Assembly: GCA_023436805.1 (NCBI GenBank)
Contig: JAEZHT010000038.1
Location: 1 to 49,303 of the forward strand
Source of the DNA: Bacillota bacterium
Lineage (GTDB): Bacteria > Bacillota_I > Bacilli_A > Acholeplasmatales > UBA5453
Length of the DNA stretch: 49,303 nucleotides
Direction: 5' to 3'
Shown: piece by piece, positions 16,929-25,764 of the stretch
How positions within the stretch are numbered: the first letter of the stretch is position 1
How the letters are laid out: each line of letters begins with the position of its first letter
The notes under the pieces: model-generated
Seen by the model: only the letters and a program-made list of their open reading frames with translations
What the model was told of the DNA's origin: nothing
Database searches by the model: none
Translations under genes and position numbers: made by a program

Positions 16929-16952
16929 CGCATCCTCAAAAAGATGCGCTAT
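16927..16952. terminator. Terminator between convergent genes
   Basis: TAGCGCATC (16927-16935) pairs perfectly with GATGCGCTA (16944-16952); the stem overlaps the cyclase stop codon and can serve both strands, with a T-rich tail on the plus side. Confidence 0.8.
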
Positions 16953-16954
16953 TG

Positions 16955-17800
16955 TTATTTTTGGCTTTGAATGTAGTATTCAATGATGGCTTGCGTACCT
17001 GAATCCATATGGGTTTGGCTGAGCCATTCATAAACGGATTTGGCTTGTTTTAATACAGGCAATGGGGTCACCATTTCATCAAAAGCTAAGGTCAAATCCT
17101 TTAAAAAGTGTTTGACATAAAAACCTGGTGCGTAGTTGTGGTCAATCATTTTTGGACCATTGTTGATGGCTTGCCACGAAGCAGCAGAACCGGCACCAAT
17201 GACTTGTAACATGGCGTGTTCATTTAAACCATGGTCTTTCGCGAAGGTCAGTGCTTCTGCAATCCCAAGTAAATTTGAAGCGATGCATATTTGATTGGCC
17301 AATTTTGCGTATTGTCCTGCCCCAGCAGCACCCATATAAGTAATTCTTGAGGTCATCGTTTCTAACAATGGTTTTACAGATAGATAAGCCGCTTCATCGC
17401 CACCTACCATCATCGATAAAGTCCCGTTTTTAGCACCAATGTCACCACCCGTGACTGGGGCGTCTAAAACAATTAACTGTTTTTCCAAACCGATCGATGC
17501 CAAGCGACTGGCCAGTTTTGGTGATGATGTGGTCATATCGATAAAAATGGCTTGTTTCTTGGCGTAATTGAATGCGGAAAGTAGTACTGATTCCACTTCG
17601 CTTGGATAGCCAACGATGCTAAAAATGACATCCTTATCAACGACCAATGATTCAATGCTTTCTGCAATTAGAAACTCATCCTTTAAGTGTTGGATTTTTT
17701 CCAATGTGCGGTTATAAATCGTAATTTCATGACCAGATTTTTTTAAATGTCTGACCATCGGTAAACCCATGATCCCAATACCGATAAATCCTATTTTCAT
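16955..17800 (-). CDS. NAD(P)-dependent beta-hydroxyacid dehydrogenase (3-hydroxyisobutyrate dehydrogenase family)
   Basis: 281 residues from the ATG at 17800, preceded by AAAGGGG. Family signatures: Rossmann start MKIGFIGIGIMGLPMVRHL, the substrate-binding DAPVTGGDIGAKNGTLSMMVGG, the catalytic-lysine helix GAGQYAKLANQIC and LKDLTLAFDE near the end. Members reduce or oxidise 3-hydroxyisobutyrate, tartronate semialdehyde, glyoxylate or succinic semialdehyde; the substrate cannot be fixed here. It is a single gene, divergent from the small zinc-ribbon protein downstream. It could take part in valine-type or glyoxylate metabolism, unproven. Confidence 0.85.
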   Translation of the reverse strand: MKIGFIGIGIMGLPMVRHLKKSGHEITIYNRTLEKIQHLKDEFLIAESIESLVVDKDVIFSIVGYPSEVESVLLSAFNYAKKQAIFIDMTTSSPKLASRLASIGLEKQLIVLDAPVTGGDIGAKNGTLSMMVGGDEAAYLSVKPLLETMTSRITYMGAAGAGQYAKLANQICIASNLLGIAEALTFAKDHGLNEHAMLQVIGAGSAASWQAINNGPKMIDHNYAPGFYVKHFLKDLTLAFDEMVTPLPVLKQAKSVYEWLSQTHMDSGTQAIIEYYIQSQK

Positions 17801-17909
17801 ACATGACAACCCCTTTATTTTATAGATTTTCTTAAAGATATATGGTCTTTTAAGACCAATTATGATATACTCATACTTAGATTATAATGGAATAGTAGAG
17901 GTTAAATCA

Positions 17910-18176
17910 ATGAGAGAAATCAAACAAATCACTTGCAGCGAATGCCACAACAAGTATTACGACGACCAAGACACCTGTCCGTTTTGTGGGCATACCACCA
18001 GACGCGTATACACTGAACCCAGCAGTTCAGATGATTTTTTCAAGGATGAACCCAAAGTAGAACAAAAATCCACAACCACAAAACTTGAAGACCAAGACAT
18101 CATCATTCTGGTCATTCTCGCGGTTGTTTTCTGGCCAGCAGCGTTGATTTATTACTTCGTTAAAATCAGAAAGTAG
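17910..18176 (+). CDS. Small zinc-ribbon membrane protein
   Basis: 88 residues from the ATG at 17910 (AGAGG upstream). Two Cys pairs, CSEC and CPFC about 15 residues apart, make a rubredoxin-like zinc ribbon. An acidic linker follows and a single membrane helix (IIILVILAVVFWPAALIYYF) ends the protein with KIRK. Such proteins are common in Bacillota and mostly uncharacterised. It precedes the 2-hydroxyacid dehydrogenase gene by 9 bases, so it is likely the first gene of that operon. Confidence 0.75.
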   Translation: MREIKQITCSECHNKYYDDQDTCPFCGHTTRRVYTEPSSSDDFFKDEPKVEQKSTTTKLEDQDIIILVILAVVFWPAALIYYFVKIRK

Positions 18177-18185
18177 GTAGGTTCC

Positions 18186-19103
18186 ATGAAAATCTTCATT
18201 CAACCACGTATTTTAGAAACCAAGTATATCGAACAACTGAAAACACGATTCCCCATGGTTAATTTTGTCGATGTCATAGACCCAGGTATTGACGCAGTCA
18301 TTGTGTATCCAAATTTTTTAAACAAGGATAACTTGTCTGTTTTACCAAAACTCAAATGGGCACAATCCCTCATGGTGGGTTACAATGTCGTTGACCAAGC
18401 GTCAATCAAATCTAAAAACATCCTATTCACCAATGCGAAAGATGTCTATGCCATCACGATTGCAGAAGACATCATCACGAAAATTTTAGTCATCAACAGA
18501 AATGTTAAAAAATATGTCCATCAAATGGATGAAGGTATTTGGAAACCCCACCGTTTTGAACCAGAAATCTATGGTTCAACCGTTGGTTTTTTAGGTTCAG
18601 GTTCACTCGCAAACGCCGCAGCGAGCCGTTTAAAGGCATTTGGCGCTCATTTAATTACTTACCGTAAATCGGATTTACCGAACCCTGTATTTGATGAAAC
18701 TTATACCGGTGAGGTTGGGTTAAAACGTGTGTTAGAACAAAGCGATTATGTCGTCATAACCTTACCACTCAATGAAAATACGAACAAATTAATCGATGCC
18801 GAAAAATTATCTTGGATGAAGAAAGAAGCGGTTCTAATCAATGTAGGTCGTGGTGAAGTCGTGGATCAAGGTGCGTTGATTCAAGCTTTACAACAAGGCA
18901 ACCTACGTGGGGCTGGCTTAGATGTGATGGTACCAGAACCGTTACCAAAGGAATCACCGCTTTGGTACATGGAAAATGTCTTCATTACACCACACAACGC
19001 ACCATCTAGCCCGTATATGATGTCACGTCTTTACGATTTGGTTGAAGACAACATCGGTCGTTTCTTGGAACAAAAACCCCTCAAAAATACAGTGATATTT
19101 TAG
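18186..19103 (+). CDS. D-isomer-specific 2-hydroxyacid dehydrogenase family protein
   Basis: 305 residues. NAD-binding GFLGSGSLANAAASRLKAFGA, the substrate-region INVGRGEVVDQGAL (with catalytic Arg slightly downstream) and the PHNAPSSP segment (catalytic His region) are present. The nucleotide loop GSGSLA differs from the usual GxGxxG only mildly. Related to phosphoglycerate and glyoxylate/hydroxypyruvate reductases; the substrate is not decidable. It sits in a run of plus-strand genes with spacings under 12 bases through the RNA methyltransferase at 19874. Confidence 0.85.
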   Translation: MKIFIQPRILETKYIEQLKTRFPMVNFVDVIDPGIDAVIVYPNFLNKDNLSVLPKLKWAQSLMVGYNVVDQASIKSKNILFTNAKDVYAITIAEDIITKILVINRNVKKYVHQMDEGIWKPHRFEPEIYGSTVGFLGSGSLANAAASRLKAFGAHLITYRKSDLPNPVFDETYTGEVGLKRVLEQSDYVVITLPLNENTNKLIDAEKLSWMKKEAVLINVGRGEVVDQGALIQALQQGNLRGAGLDVMVPEPLPKESPLWYMENVFITPHNAPSSPYMMSRLYDLVEDNIGRFLEQKPLKNTVIF

Positions 19104-19111
19104 GAGATTTC

Positions 19112-19864
19112 ATGGAAGAGTATATTCAAATCTTGTCGGCTGACCAAAAAATGGTCATGGATGAGCTCCTCGCTCATGTCGAAAAACGCACAAAATTAAA
19201 ACCCGTGATCATGTTTTCGATTCCGGCATTTAAACTCACTGTCGATGTGATGTTGGCATTTGACATCACACCAACCTATGTGGGTTTATATACCACCGAC
19301 CAAGAAAGCATCCACAAAGCAAAAACGCGTTTGAATAACGCCATTTTTGGTGTGTCATCGATCAAAGTCGATCGCACCAGCCGTGAAGCGATCGAAGTGA
19401 TCAAAGACATTTGTGACGATGTCATCATGAAATATATGATTTTTAACCCGCAAGCCCTCTATGAAGCACTCGATGATAAAAATCAAAAATATAGCGACGC
19501 TGCTTACCATAAATTACTTGATATTTTAGAAGAAAATGAAATCCCTGAAATTGATTTCAATTTTTTACTGAGACACCCAAAGAGAGACTATATATCCTAT
19601 GGCATTGGATTATTATTACACAGTCTAAAATACGACCATAAACACAACTATGATGGGTATTTGATTGAATATTTTAAACTTTTAGAACTACCCTATTTTA
19701 CAACCATGATCGAAGCCATTGAAGGCTTTGAATGGTGGATTCATGAAAAACCATACTTAAAACAAACGATTAAAAACCATTTAAAAACCTTGGACATCAG
19801 TTATTTTAAAGACATCCAACAAGAAAAAATCAAAGTTGAAATTGAAAAAATCCTTCAACTTTAA
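19112..19864 (+). CDS. YdhG/DUF1801-like N-terminal domain fused to an unknown C-terminal region
   Basis: 250 residues. The N-terminal 105 residues follow the DUF1801 (YdhG, frataxin-like fold) pattern: a helical start, PVIMFSIPAFKL, a TPTYVGLYTT strand and an IKVDR segment. The remaining 140 residues, with an acidic and aromatic character (EGFEWWIHEKPYLK), match nothing I recognise and are not part of the usual short DUF1801 proteins. Cotranscribed with its neighbours (8 and 9 base gaps). Function unknown; some DUF1801 proteins bind iron or act in intracellular iron handling, but that is weakly established. Confidence 0.6.
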   Translation: MEEYIQILSADQKMVMDELLAHVEKRTKLKPVIMFSIPAFKLTVDVMLAFDITPTYVGLYTTDQESIHKAKTRLNNAIFGVSSIKVDRTSREAIEVIKDICDDVIMKYMIFNPQALYEALDDKNQKYSDAAYHKLLDILEENEIPEIDFNFLLRHPKRDYISYGIGLLLHSLKYDHKHNYDGYLIEYFKLLELPYFTTMIEAIEGFEWWIHEKPYLKQTIKNHLKTLDISYFKDIQQEKIKVEIEKILQL

Positions 19865-19873
19865 AGGACCCCT

Positions 19874-21190
19874 ATGAAAACCATTGAAATTAAAAAAACC
19901 GACAATTATGGCTACGCGATCGTTGAAATTGACTCAAAAACCCATCGCTTACCCAATTTATTGGTAGGCGAAAAAGTTCAAGTCGATATGACCACCAAAG
20001 GATTAGACGTCATCAAACGTTTATCCGATAGCCCTGATCGTGTCGGTGTCCGCTGCCCCAAATACGATACCTGTGGTGGATGCCAATTGATGCACCTATC
20101 GTATGAAGATCAACTCAAACTCAAACAACAACAAATTATGGAACAATGCGAAAAATATCAATTAGATGTCAATGTGTTGTCTCCTTTGGGCTCTTTAGAA
20201 CCGTATAACTACCGTAATAAGATTCAAATGACCTTTAAAGAACATAAAGGCAAGATTGTGGCGGGACTTTATGAAGAAAATACCCATAAAGTCGTCAACA
20301 TCGCAGATTGTGATATTCAAGATAAAGTGGCGAATCAAATCATCAATACAATCAAAGCATTGATGAAAAAACACAAAATACCTGCCTATGATGAAGATAA
20401 AAGAACAGGCATCATTCGTCACGTATTGGTGAAACGCAGCCTTCAAACCAAACAAGTATTGGTCGTCATTGTGACACCATCGAACATATTCCCAGGGCGT
20501 AACAATTTGGTGAAAGATTTAAATCAAGCACACCCAGAGATCACTTCAATCGTCCACAACATCAACGACCGTAAGACATCGATTGTTTTAGGGGATGAAT
20601 CCAAAATCATCACTGGTAAAGGCTACATCGAAGATATCTTGATGGGTAAACGTTTCTTGATTGGACCCAAAACATTTTACCAAGTCAATGCCCATCAAAC
20701 GGAAGTCCTTTATGGTGAAGTCTTAAAAAACCTTACCCCAAAGAAGACCGATGTTGTTTTGGATGCGTATGCAGGGATTGGTACGATTGGTTTGATGCTA
20801 TCTGACCACGTTGCCAAAGTATTATCGGTTGAAATCAACAAAGAATCCGTTAAAAACGCCATCAAAAATGCAGAACTTAATGGCATTAAAAACATTGAAT
20901 TTGTCGCGATGGATGCGAAAGACTATATTTTAGCCTTGGTAGAACAAAAAACCAAATTAGACGCGATTGTGGTTGACCCACCACGCGCTGGATTGGATCT
21001 AGAGTTCGTGAAAGCCGTTCAAGTATTAAAACCAAAGAAGGTTGTCTATGTGTCTTGTGATCCAGAAACGTTGGTTAGGGATTTAAAACAACTTTCGAGG
21101 ACTTATCATATCGGGGACATACAACCTGTGGATATGTTTTCTCAAACGTATCATATCGAAAGTGTCGTTCTGTTAACGCTTAAAAATTAG
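19874..21190 (+). CDS. RlmD/RlmCD-family 23S rRNA (uracil-C5)-methyltransferase
   Basis: 438 residues. Near residue 61 CPKYDTCGGC provides three iron-sulfur cysteines (C61, C67, C70); a fourth lies later in an IADCDIQD segment. The SAM domain has DAYAGIGTIGL, the uracil-site VVDPPRAGLD and the catalytic cysteine in YVSCDPETLVRD. It methylates C5 of uracil in 23S rRNA (positions 747/1939 in other species) or tRNA U54; a single Bacillota paralogue can do more than one. The N-terminal TRAM domain is short but recognisable. Last gene of the 17.9-21.2 kb operon. Confidence 0.92.
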   Translation: MKTIEIKKTDNYGYAIVEIDSKTHRLPNLLVGEKVQVDMTTKGLDVIKRLSDSPDRVGVRCPKYDTCGGCQLMHLSYEDQLKLKQQQIMEQCEKYQLDVNVLSPLGSLEPYNYRNKIQMTFKEHKGKIVAGLYEENTHKVVNIADCDIQDKVANQIINTIKALMKKHKIPAYDEDKRTGIIRHVLVKRSLQTKQVLVVIVTPSNIFPGRNNLVKDLNQAHPEITSIVHNINDRKTSIVLGDESKIITGKGYIEDILMGKRFLIGPKTFYQVNAHQTEVLYGEVLKNLTPKKTDVVLDAYAGIGTIGLMLSDHVAKVLSVEINKESVKNAIKNAELNGIKNIEFVAMDAKDYILALVEQKTKLDAIVVDPPRAGLDLEFVKAVQVLKPKKVVYVSCDPETLVRDLKQLSRTYHIGDIQPVDMFSQTYHIESVVLLTLKN

Positions 21191-21213
21191 TTTATCCAAA
21201 TAAGAGGTAAATC

Positions 21214-21942
21214 ATGGAAAAAAGAAGTTATCCAAACATCTTATTCATCATTGGACTCATCACAAATATCCTATTTCATTATTTTTGGCTATTTATACCT
21301 GCTATGATTTTTCTCATTATTGGTATTTTCAATAGACCGTTTAGCTATCTTGGAATAGTCTTGTTAGGATTAGATATTTTATTGAGTTTTGTTGAACAAT
21401 TCAAAATACGTCGTACTTTTCTAAAAGCCAGTGATCATCGTGATTTTCAAGCATTTCAATATGCGCTGTCAGATGAAGGAAACTGGTTAAAAAATGTACA
21501 TCAATTACTCAATCAAAAAATAGAACCACATGAAACCAAACCTGAGGATGAAAACAAGTCTAAGTCTCAAGATGAACAGGATGGAAGTTACTTTGTGAAT
21601 ATCGTTAGAAACTCTAATAATGTTGGTTTTTTTCTCGAAGATATCACGGGCATTGTGGGTATTAATTATATCACCGAGTTAAATCAAAATTATGAGTACC
21701 AAGCCAACTTAATTATCCAATTTAAAACAAATGATCATGACTTTTTAAGTATAAAATTTTACAACATTTCTGCTGGTAGTTTAAATGAATTGGGTGGGCG
21801 TATAATTCAATTAAATAGTCTCGAAATTATTGAAAATGCTAGTTATGAAAAAAAACAAAGGTTTCATGTCAAAGATTATGAAAATGGCATAATCGATTTT
21901 TATTGTGAATCTTATGAAGAAATCATAGAAAAAAACAATTAA
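21214..21942 (+). CDS. Unknown protein with N-terminal membrane segments
   Basis: 242 residues, not recognised. Two or three hydrophobic segments occupy residues 8-65, followed by FKIRRTFLKASDHRDFQAF and an acidic linker (about 100-122), then a soluble domain of about 120 residues with many Asn and Tyr. Base composition is more AT-rich than in the preceding methyltransferase gene, which hints at a less conserved, accessory origin. A GAGG-type site lies before the ATG. It opens a series of small genes without clear pathway links. Confidence 0.55.
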   Translation: MEKRSYPNILFIIGLITNILFHYFWLFIPAMIFLIIGIFNRPFSYLGIVLLGLDILLSFVEQFKIRRTFLKASDHRDFQAFQYALSDEGNWLKNVHQLLNQKIEPHETKPEDENKSKSQDEQDGSYFVNIVRNSNNVGFFLEDITGIVGINYITELNQNYEYQANLIIQFKTNDHDFLSIKFYNISAGSLNELGGRIIQLNSLEIIENASYEKKQRFHVKDYENGIIDFYCESYEEIIEKNN

Positions 21943-22006
21943 GACAAAATACTGACATTTTGAATCACTTGAAATTAGATTGATGAGAGAACTGAGAGGT
22001 TTTTAA

Positions 22007-22444
22007 ATGATGAAGTTTAATTTGAAAAAATCCATTTGGAATGATTATATACTGATGATTTTGATATTATTTCCAGTCATTTTTTCTGGATTTTTGATTT
22101 TTTTCTTGATTATTGAAGAACGTGATGTTTGGCTATTATCCACTTTTGTTATACTGATAACCTCATTTTTAATTCTGTTATATGTCAGAATTAGATATAT
22201 AAAATCCTTTTTGGAGGGCGTGACCTTGCAAGGCGTGATTTTAGGCGTAGGGTTTTTCAAGGATCGTGGTAGGATTGAATACATGTATGTATATGATCAA
22301 AAAAATCATAAACATGGCCAAGCCATCATGAAAAATAAATATACTACCCAATTAAAACAAGGTCAAGCCATTTATGTTTTGAAAAAGAAAATCAATCATA
22401 AAACAATAATTCGAGATTTGTATTTCGATTTTCACGAACAATAA
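22007..22444 (+). CDS. Small membrane protein of unknown function
   Basis: 145 residues with two hydrophobic segments (about 14-36 and 42-62) and a C-terminal soluble half of roughly 75 residues rich in Lys and aromatic residues. This is the topology of DUF3592-like proteins, but I cannot confirm that family. GAGAGG lies eleven bases before the first of two adjacent ATG codons. AT-rich like its upstream neighbour. Confidence 0.5.
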   Translation: MMKFNLKKSIWNDYILMILILFPVIFSGFLIFFLIIEERDVWLLSTFVILITSFLILLYVRIRYIKSFLEGVTLQGVILGVGFFKDRGRIEYMYVYDQKNHKHGQAIMKNKYTTQLKQGQAIYVLKKKINHKTIIRDLYFDFHEQ

Positions 22445-22496
22445 TATCCATGTAAATAATGAAACTTACAAATCACTAGGACACTTGGGAGGTTAT

Positions 22497-22868
22497 ATGA
22501 AGAAATTAATAGCATTGTTGGTTGGAGAAAACCAAGATATGCGCATCGCTTTATTGATGCTCATACCACCACTATTTTTTGTCTTATTCATTTTGCTCAG
22601 TTTTCCAATTGATTATAAAACCATCATTACCGGTATTTTGGGTTTTGATATTTTTGCTGGCCTATTAAGCAACTTTCAAGAAAAAACCTATGAAGCATGG
22701 CGAAAACAACCCAAAACCGCCTTGATTGGTTTTGTTGTTTTCCATTTGACCATTTACCCACTCGCTGTAGTTATATGCCAAGTATCCATCCCTTTGATGG
22801 TTTTTATGCTTGGATTATTGATTACCAAAACAACTGGGTTTGCGATAGGAACTAAACTCTGGAAATAG
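22497..22868 (+). CDS. Small four-helix membrane protein
   Basis: 123 residues from the ATG at 22497, after GGGAGG; an upstream in-frame TTG lies on the ribosome site and is rejected. Four hydrophobic segments span most of the protein (LLMLIPPLFFVLFILL, TIITGILGFDIFAGLL, TALIGFVVFHLTIYPLAVVI, LMVFMLGLLI). Not recognised. Lies between another unknown membrane protein and a VOC protein. Confidence 0.55.
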   Translation: MKKLIALLVGENQDMRIALLMLIPPLFFVLFILLSFPIDYKTIITGILGFDIFAGLLSNFQEKTYEAWRKQPKTALIGFVVFHLTIYPLAVVICQVSIPLMVFMLGLLITKTTGFAIGTKLWK

Positions 22869-22920
22869 ATAAAACAGATGAGATTATTGAAATTTTAGTG
22901 ATTACACAAAGGAGAAGCCC

Positions 22921-23316
22921 ATGAGAGAACTTTGGATTAACTTAATCGTAAAAGACTTACAAGCATCAAAACGTTTTTACCAACAGTTGGGTTTTGTTTT
23001 CAATCCTCGATTTGAACAAACCAATGAAGTGGCAAGTTTGATGTTCAATGATAAATCGCTTTCTGTTATGTTATTTGAAGAGACCTTTTTTCACGGGAAA
23101 TTACCCAAGGGTATATCTGCCAATACGGAGCAAAAAGACACATTGTTATCGATTTCTGCCGACTCAGTAGGAGATGCTGATCTATTGGTAGAAAAAGCCA
23201 TTCAAGCTGGAGGGAAACAATTATCCAACCCAGCGTGGAGTGGACAAATGTATAATACAGGTTTTATCGATTTGGATGGCCATTGGTGGAACATCTTATA
23301 TTATAAAATGGGCTAA
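22921..23316 (+). CDS. VOC/glyoxalase-fold protein
   Basis: 131 residues, one VOC unit pair. The start ELWINLIVKDLQASKRFYQQLGF and end NTGFIDLDGHWWNILYY are typical of PhnB/YaeR-type glyoxalase-superfamily proteins. The usual metal ligands are only partly visible (a terminal acidic residue is replaced around WWNILYY), so a lactoylglutathione-lyase role is doubtful. Strong AAAGGAG site. Likely resistance or detoxification-type protein of unknown substrate. Confidence 0.75.
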   Translation: MRELWINLIVKDLQASKRFYQQLGFVFNPRFEQTNEVASLMFNDKSLSVMLFEETFFHGKLPKGISANTEQKDTLLSISADSVGDADLLVEKAIQAGGKQLSNPAWSGQMYNTGFIDLDGHWWNILYYKMG

Positions 23317-23345
23317 AACACTTTGTTTAGTCAGAAAGGATTAAG

Positions 23346-24062
23346 ATGAACCAACCACTCAAAATCATCGGTCGTGGTAAAATATCCACCATTTATACCG
23401 ATGGCAAATATGCTTATAAAACCTACCCAGATCATTTTCCATCCCAGTGGATTCAATATGAAATGGATACCCATCTCTTAATTCAAAACCACACCCAATT
23501 GCCTATGATTCAGTATTTTGAATTGAAAGATAGACAAATACGTATGGCTTATATCAAAGGTATTACATTAGCGGATCGAATGAGAAAAGAAAAGTATTCA
23601 AACGCACTCGAAGATTTGGTTCAGCTACAAGTATCCATTTATGCATATGTAGTTCCTGGGTTACCTAACGCAAAAAACGTATTTAAAGAACAAATCGAGT
23701 CCTCCAAATTAAGTGATGAACTCAAAATGAAGGCTTTAAATAGTCTTAATGGTATTGAACCAAAAACCAACTTATTACATTTGGATTTTCACCCAGAAAA
23801 TATTCTATTCGATGGCCAGTCTTATACCATCATCGATTGGGTCAATGCGAAAGCAGGCAACCCTGTGATGGATATTGCGAGAACGTATGTGATCTTCAAA
23901 CAGTATTTGAGTCGTCAAGCCAATAAATACGTAAAAATGATTTGTAAAACCATTCAGATTGATCCAAATGACGTTTATCAAGCGGTACCCCTCATGGCAT
24001 TCTTAAGAATCCTTGAGAACGATGCCGATCCTTTTAGAACCACCTTAGAATCATTCATTTAG
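23346..24062 (+). CDS. APH-like small-molecule kinase
   Basis: 238 residues of the aminoglycoside phosphotransferase/choline kinase superfamily. The catalytic loop LLHLDFHPENILF carries the catalytic Asp and the Asn ligand, and TIIDWVNAKAGNP supplies the metal-binding Asp (IDW form). A lysine in YAYKTYPD near residue 23 is the probable ATP-anchoring Lys. Substrate unknown: family members phosphorylate aminoglycosides, macrolides, choline, fructosamine or homoserine. It is followed by the DUF1801 gene after 10 bases. Confidence 0.75.
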   Translation: MNQPLKIIGRGKISTIYTDGKYAYKTYPDHFPSQWIQYEMDTHLLIQNHTQLPMIQYFELKDRQIRMAYIKGITLADRMRKEKYSNALEDLVQLQVSIYAYVVPGLPNAKNVFKEQIESSKLSDELKMKALNSLNGIEPKTNLLHLDFHPENILFDGQSYTIIDWVNAKAGNPVMDIARTYVIFKQYLSRQANKYVKMICKTIQIDPNDVYQAVPLMAFLRILENDADPFRTTLESFI

Positions 24063-24072
24063 GAGGTCTACC

Positions 24073-24408
24073 ATGTCTAAGGATGTTTTGATGTATGTAT
24101 CCGCATTTCCAAATCAGATTCAATCGCGTTATGATCAGTTGAGACAGCTCTTGTCTCAAATTGAACCCAACATTGAGCCTTATTTATGGGCAGGTGTACC
24201 TACATTTCAAACCACCAATCGATATGTTCGATTCATCTTATTCAAGGATCATATTAACATCAATACCTCTTTAGGCATATCCGTTTTAGAACTGAAACCA
24301 CCCTATAAAGTGACACCCAAAGGGATGGTTCAACTATTTTTAACGGATACTTTAGATGAAGTGTGGTTGTTAGAACTATTTAGAACCGTCTTTTTTGTGG
24401 AGGATTAA
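24073..24408 (+). CDS. DUF1801/YdhG-like protein
   Basis: 111 residues matching the short DUF1801 form: DVLMYVSAFPNQIQSRYDQLRQLL, EPYLWAGVPTFQ, FILFKDHINI and a closing hydrophobic helix. Frataxin-like fold by family; biochemical role unclear. AGGAGG precedes the ATG. Its TAA stop shares one base with the ATG of the next gene (TAATG), indicating coupled translation. A longer relative is found at 19112. Confidence 0.65.
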   Translation: MSKDVLMYVSAFPNQIQSRYDQLRQLLSQIEPNIEPYLWAGVPTFQTTNRYVRFILFKDHININTSLGISVLELKPPYKVTPKGMVQLFLTDTLDEVWLLELFRTVFFVED

Positions 24409-24794
24409 TGATGTTTATTACGATATTAGCGATACTTTTCACTCTCCTATCTTTGATAGTTGTTACATTTCAGGTGTTATTGTTTTTTAAAATGCCCTGG
24501 GGTGAGTATACCATGGGTGGATTTCATCCAGGGGTATTACCTAAACAATACCGAATAGCTGCGCTCATTCAATCGTTCCTCATTTTGTTCAATGCTTTGG
24601 TCATTTTGAATCACAGTGAACTGCTGACTTTTTTATCAAAGAGTTTCACAAACTTTTGGATGTGGGTCATCATGGTTATGATGGGACTATCCTCAATTAT
24701 GAATCTCATCACGAAGAGTCAAAAAGAACGCAGATTATGGGCACCGATCACACTAATTATTTTCATATCCAGTATTATAATTTATGTTTTATAG
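24408..24794 (+). CDS. Small four-helix membrane protein
   Basis: 128 residues, four hydrophobic segments (about 2-26, 48-66, 78-98, 107-127), with GEYTMGGFHPGVLP in the first loop. This topology and motif occur in several uncharacterised Bacillota proteins. It may be translated from ATG at 24408 or the next ATG at 24411. Translationally coupled to the DUF1801 gene. No function assigned. Confidence 0.55.
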   Translation: MMFITILAILFTLLSLIVVTFQVLLFFKMPWGEYTMGGFHPGVLPKQYRIAALIQSFLILFNALVILNHSELLTFLSKSFTNFWMWVIMVMMGLSSIMNLITKSQKERRLWAPITLIIFISSIIIYVL

Positions 24795-24803
24795 AGGTGT
24801 TCT

Positions 24804-25091
24804 ATGAAAGAAAAATGCGATATAAAGCTTAAACTGAAAGAAAAACGCATCGAAATCATCGATGAATACACCATCAAATACCATGACAAATCACAAAGTG
24901 TTTGGTCTAAGGGGAAGATGGTCAATGACCAGCCAGATGGCTACTGGACGTGGTATCGAAAAGATGGGACTTTGAAACGTTCAGGTTATTTTAAAAATGG
25001 TGAACCTGTGGGGGAATGGATTACTTATGATAGTTCAGGACAACCCTATAAAATCACATTTAAAGGCACTGGTGGTCATGATGTTGAGTAA
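24804..25091 (+). CDS. YwqK/MORN-like repeat protein
   Basis: 95 residues. After 30 charged residues come two YwqK-type repeats: GKMVNDQPDGYWTWYRKDG and SGYFKNGEPVGEWITYDSSG. Each has the Gly-x-Trp turn of MORN-like beta-hairpins. In several Bacillota such proteins accompany secreted polymorphic toxins as antitoxins, but no toxin gene is visible here, so that role is not supported. The last 14 bases overlap the start of the next gene. Confidence 0.7.
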   Translation: MKEKCDIKLKLKEKRIEIIDEYTIKYHDKSQSVWSKGKMVNDQPDGYWTWYRKDGTLKRSGYFKNGEPVGEWITYDSSGQPYKITFKGTGGHDVE

Positions 25092-25719
25092 AGTAGAGTA
25101 TAAAGCCCTCTATGAACCCAAAGCAGAACCCACCATCCAATATATCCCCAAACTCAGGTTTATTACGATTACCGGTGAAGGTGACCCCAACGGTCAGGTA
25201 TTTCAAAGTCATGTAGAAGCCCTTTATTCAATCAGTTATGCCATCAAGATGTCTTATAAAAAAGAACCCCCTCAAGGCTATTATGACTATAAGGTTTTTC
25301 CATTAGAAGGGGTATGGGATTTGGTGGATAAAACCAAACCCATTACCGATAAATCCAATTATCGATATCATTTGATGATACAACAACCCGATTTTGTCGA
25401 TGAAGATTTGTTTGATCATTTCCAAAAACAAGTGATGAAGAAGAAAGATAACCCTTATCTGAATAAACTCAAATACGCAGTGATTGAGGAAGGATGGGTA
25501 TGTCAAATGTTGCACATAGGCCCTTATGATGATGAGCCTAAGACTTTTACAACCATGATGGATTATGTTCAGTCGATTGGTTATGAACGGATTCATAAAG
25601 GTCATAGAGAAATCTATATTTCTGACCCAAGAAGATGTGAACCACAGAAAATGAAGACCATTTTGAGGTTTTCTATCCAAAAAAAAATAAAAATAAGTAT
25701 CCAAAACAATTATTTATAA
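25078..25719 (+). CDS. GyrI-like small-molecule-binding protein
   Basis: 213 residues from the ATG at 25078 (or the adjacent one at 25081), inside the end of the previous gene. The pattern PTIQYIPKLRFITITGEGDPNG, YKVFPLEGVWDL and a late VCQMLHIGPYDDEPKTFTTMMDYV is that of the two-SHS2 GyrI-like domain, specifically the subgroup of about 200 residues without an attached HTH. Such proteins bind or hydrolyse toxic small molecules in some cases. Its Trp and acidic pocket residues (EGVWD, GPYDDE) look intact. Last 20 residues are lysine-rich and low complexity. Confidence 0.75.
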   Translation: MMLSKVEYKALYEPKAEPTIQYIPKLRFITITGEGDPNGQVFQSHVEALYSISYAIKMSYKKEPPQGYYDYKVFPLEGVWDLVDKTKPITDKSNYRYHLMIQQPDFVDEDLFDHFQKQVMKKKDNPYLNKLKYAVIEEGWVCQMLHIGPYDDEPKTFTTMMDYVQSIGYERIHKGHREIYISDPRRCEPQKMKTILRFSIQKKIKISIQNNYL

Positions 25720-25764
25720 TTATAATGAAGTTATAGATTCCAATTTTTAAGGGAAGGTGAAAGT

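Noticed and set aside
24804..25091. YwqK protein as an antitoxin
   Set aside because: No polymorphic toxin or secretion gene is nearby; only the repeat motif is supported.
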